Below, piece after piece: positions 62,498 through 64,000 of a DNA stretch of 64,000 nucleotides. The notes under the pieces are model-generated. The model saw nothing but the letters and a program-made list of their open reading frames with translations, made no database searches and was not told where the DNA came from. The DNA lies in assembly GCA_947497065.1 (NCBI GenBank), contig CANMEQ010000001.1, positions 613,076-677,075 on the forward strand, written 5' to 3'. A program made the translations under genes and the position numbers. The stretch is from an uncultured Paracoccaceae bacterium (GTDB lineage: Bacteria; Pseudomonadota; Alphaproteobacteria; Rhodobacterales; Rhodobacteraceae). Each line of letters begins with the position of its first letter. Within the stretch, counting starts at the first letter, position 1.

Positions 62498-62815
62498 ATG
62501 AAGGTCGCATTCCGCAACATCAAATGGACCGTCGGGCTCGTTTGCGTTTTTGGTGTGATCGGCTGCTCGGGCGCGATCATCGCAAGCACAACACCGCAAA
62601 CCCAAGTCACAATCGAAGGGGTCCCCTTTGCTGTCGCACAGACATCCAGTGGGCTCACCATACGTAATTTCGAAACAGGGCGCACCGCCCCTGCACTGCT
62701 CATCACCTACGCGGGCCGCGCGGCCGAAACGGTCTCCGGTTGCCCGCTTACACACATCACCAAGGAAACGGGCGTGAACACCTATTACGCAACTGTTGCC
62801 TGCCCTACCGCCTAA
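62498..62815 (+). CDS. Putative lipoprotein of unknown function upstream of ilvN
   Basis: 105 residues. Lipoprotein signal (WTVGLVCVFGVIGC, lipobox VIGC). The soluble part is beta-rich (TQVTIEGVPFAVAQ, LLITYAGRAAETVSGCPL, YYATVACP) with two cysteines that may pair. GGGGAGG lies about ten bases before the ATG. ilvN starts 11 bases after its stop, so they are co-transcribed. The 234-base gap before it (62264-62497) shows no ORF and only weak promoter-like sequence. Confidence 0.7.
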   Translation: MKVAFRNIKWTVGLVCVFGVIGCSGAIIASTTPQTQVTIEGVPFAVAQTSSGLTIRNFETGRTAPALLITYAGRAAETVSGCPLTHITKETGVNTYYATVACPTA

Positions 62816-62826
62816 AGGACCAGACC

Positions 62827-63390
62827 ATGTCAGCACTCAACATCAAAAAAGGCTCTACAAGCCATTCTGCCTACAACCTGCGCCCTTCGTTCTCAGACAC
62901 AGAAGAACGCCATACACTGGCTGTGCTGGTCGAAAACGAACCCGGCGTCCTTGCACGTGTGATTGGCCTGTTTTCAGGCCGTGGCTACAACATTGAAAGC
63001 CTAACAGTCGCTGAGGTTGACCACACAGGCCATCTGTCCCGCATCACGGTTGTGACCACCGGCACGCCGCAAACGATCAACCAGATCACCGCACAGCTAG
63101 GTCGGATCATCTCAGTTCGGGATGTGCACGACCTAACCGTTGAAGGAAGCGCGGTGGAGCGTGAATTGGCCCTGTTCAAAGTCCAGGGTAAAGGCGACGA
63201 TCGTGTCGAAGCTTTGCGTTTGGCGGATGTCTTCCGCGCCAGCGTCGTCGACAGCACTTTGTCATCGTTCACATTCGAAATCACGGGCACACCAGAGAAG
63301 ATCGACGCATTTGCCGATCTCATGCGCCCAATCGGCCTGTCTGAAATGGCGCGAACCGGTGTGGCGGCCCTGTCGCGCGGAAAAGAATAA
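62827..63390 (+). CDS. ilvN: Acetolactate synthase small (regulatory) subunit
   Basis: 187 residues from the ATG at 62827, with AAAGGA upstream. The N-terminal ACT domain (HTLAVLVENEPGVLARVIGLFSGRGYNIESLTVAEV) binds valine for feedback inhibition. A second ACT-like half follows (ERELALFKVQGKGDDRVEALRLADVF, FTFEITGTPEKIDAFADLM). It is not directly behind ilvB, so its transcription is likely independent of the ilvB attenuator. Confidence 0.95.
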   Translation: MSALNIKKGSTSHSAYNLRPSFSDTEERHTLAVLVENEPGVLARVIGLFSGRGYNIESLTVAEVDHTGHLSRITVVTTGTPQTINQITAQLGRIISVRDVHDLTVEGSAVERELALFKVQGKGDDRVEALRLADVFRASVVDSTLSSFTFEITGTPEKIDAFADLMRPIGLSEMARTGVAALSRGKE

Positions 63391-63398
63391 AACAAAAA

Positions 63399-63426
63399 AG
63401 GCGGCTCCGTACGGGGCCGCCTCTTT
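63399..63426. terminator. Bidirectional terminator between ilvN and the second EF-hand gene
   Basis: AGGCGGC pairs with GCCGCCT around an inner CCGTACGG, with a T/G step between, preceded by an A-run and followed by CTTT. It lies between convergent genes. Confidence 0.88.
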
Positions 63427-63443
63427 CCAAATCAGGTTTGTGA

Positions 63444-63713
63444 TTAATTCAATCGACGCAATTCGAGCTGCTTTAATGCAATCCCACGTTCGCGCGCGTC
63501 CAACCGACCGTCGCCATTGCGGTCAAACGCATCCGGTCGTGCCAGCAGTATCTCGTCTGCAGTGATGTCACCGTCCTGGTTTCTATCGGTGTCGTAGGTT
63601 AAACGTAGCTTCCCAAGCTCAAAGCTACTCAAGCCAAAGCCTTGATCTGCAGACGCTGCGGATGTTCCCAAAATCACAAGTGAGACGGCGACAATATTCG
63701 TTATAATTTTCAT
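63444..63713 (-). CDS. Secreted EF-hand protein, copy 2
   Basis: 89 residues. Sec signal (MKIITNIVAVSLVILGTSAASA-DQ) and two calcium loops, DRNQDGDITADE and DRNGDGRLDARE. It is paralogous to the gene at 61997-62263; the two flank the lipoprotein-ilvN pair. Upstream, 63714-63906 is AT-rich in part and shows no ORF. Confidence 0.85.
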   Translation of the reverse strand: MKIITNIVAVSLVILGTSAASADQGFGLSSFELGKLRLTYDTDRNQDGDITADEILLARPDAFDRNGDGRLDARERGIALKQLELRRLN

Positions 63714-63906
63714 GGTGTTTTCCTTTGTTTTCAGTGCACAAAGTGGACCAAACCCGCCTGTGCATTTACAAATAAATAACTGATATTAAAGCCTTAAGTT
63801 CCCCTACCTCACGTTTGACGCGGCGGCACAGCACAGCCGTGTGTTCTTCCGTTTTCAAAATTTCATTGCCCCGTTACCAACATGAAATTCAGCGCCCCCC
63901 ACACGC

Positions 63907-63933
63907 AAAACGGCGACCCCGAGGGGGCCGCCG
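63907..63933 (-). terminator. Terminator of the gene entering from the right edge
   Basis: CGGCG-A-CCCC (63911-63920) pairs with GGGG-C-CGCCG (63924-63933), one mismatch. On the minus strand it is followed by TTTTGCG. It lies about 30 bases after the TAA of the right-edge frame. Confidence 0.7.
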
Positions 63934-63962
63934 CTGATCAAACACGAGGGATGTGTCTGGTC

Positions 63963-64000
63963 TTATGATTGCTCAACAAAGATCTCTGCAACGCCGCGCT
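63963..64000 (-). CDS. C-terminal end of a gene that continues past the right edge
   Basis: Reading inward from the right edge on the minus strand, one frame gives RGVAEIFVEQS and then TAA (63963-63965). It ends shortly before a terminator on the same strand, so this is probably a real gene end. Too short to identify. Confidence 0.5.
   Translation of the reverse strand, partial: RGVAEIFVEQS

Noticed and set aside
1..64000. CRISPR arrays, insertion sequences, prophage or integron features
   Set aside because: No regularly spaced repeats, transposase, integrase or terminal inverted repeats were seen anywhere in the window.

Overview
The window is a continuous stretch of a bacterial chromosome. 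It is almost certainly from an alphaproteobacterium of the Rhodobacteraceae (Roseobacter group). This rests on recognisable synteny blocks: lptD-surA-pdxA-rsmA; DUF177-rpmF-plsX-fabH-ihfA-merR-tRNA-Pro; dgt/argS-SPOR-nagZ-scpA-scpB; and prfA-prmC-DUF4167. It is also supported by family-typical content: Hint-domain protein, DUF2927 lipoprotein, DUF2852 protein, ornithine-lipid acyltransferase OlsB, Tat-exported PhoX, a TRAP transporter and a DksA that has lost zinc-ligand cysteines. I saw no rRNA, insertion sequence, CRISPR array or phage module. Genes are densely packed, and many overlap by 1-11 bases.

Layout. 0-5 kb: outer-membrane biogenesis operon (LptD, cut by the left edge; SurA), then PdxA and RsmA, closed by a terminator. 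4.7-11 kb (minus strand): DUF4167, PrmC, PrfA, DUF1499, then a tight operon of two tandem ureohydrolases and an M20 amidohydrolase. 11-16 kb: MazG, a secreted SH3-like protein, an ABC-F ATPase, OlsB and BamE. 16-21.8 kb (plus strand): DUF177, L32, PlsX, FabH, IHF-alpha, a MerR regulator, tRNA-Pro(GGG) and Dcd. 21.8-31.3 kb (minus strand): a membrane GGDEF protein with a degenerate motif, a small basic protein, and the ScpB-ScpA-NagZ-SPOR-ArgS block followed by Dgt. A plus-strand gene for a truncated cytochrome-oxidase-subunit-I-like membrane protein sits between argS and dgt. 31-34.3 kb: ErpA, exonuclease III, a flavin monooxygenase and DksA. 34.4-39.4 kb: a MoxR-VWA cluster with a DUF2927 lipoprotein, small membrane proteins, DedA and an unlisted small ORF. 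39-43 kb: Hint protein, M48 protease, PIN-domain protein and an RlmI-like methyltransferase. 43-46 kb: Entner-Doudoroff genes edd-eda. 46-50.8 kb: GlnE, a DUF2852 gene preceded by two near-identical 19-bp palindromes, and Bpt. 50.8-57.8 kb: a TRAP transporter with unusually large membrane subunits, next to a divergently transcribed sensor kinase and response regulator. 57.8-64 kb: PhoX, then ilvB with a complete transcription attenuator (promoter, leader peptide rich in Val/Leu/Ile codons, antiterminator and terminator), and ilvN separated from ilvB by a small EF-hand gene and a lipoprotein gene. A second EF-hand gene follows ilvN, and a further minus-strand gene enters from the right edge.

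Most of the window is housekeeping. The items most worth a second look are the oxidase-subunit-I-like protein without its copper ligands (29025-30125), the paired palindromic operators at 49178 and 49237, the ilvB attenuator, the small coupled ORF at 35524, and the enlarged TRAP permeases with their adjacent two-component system. Hand counts also suggest that base skew changes near 34-37 kb. All functional names come from reading motifs and gene order by eye; no database search was possible.
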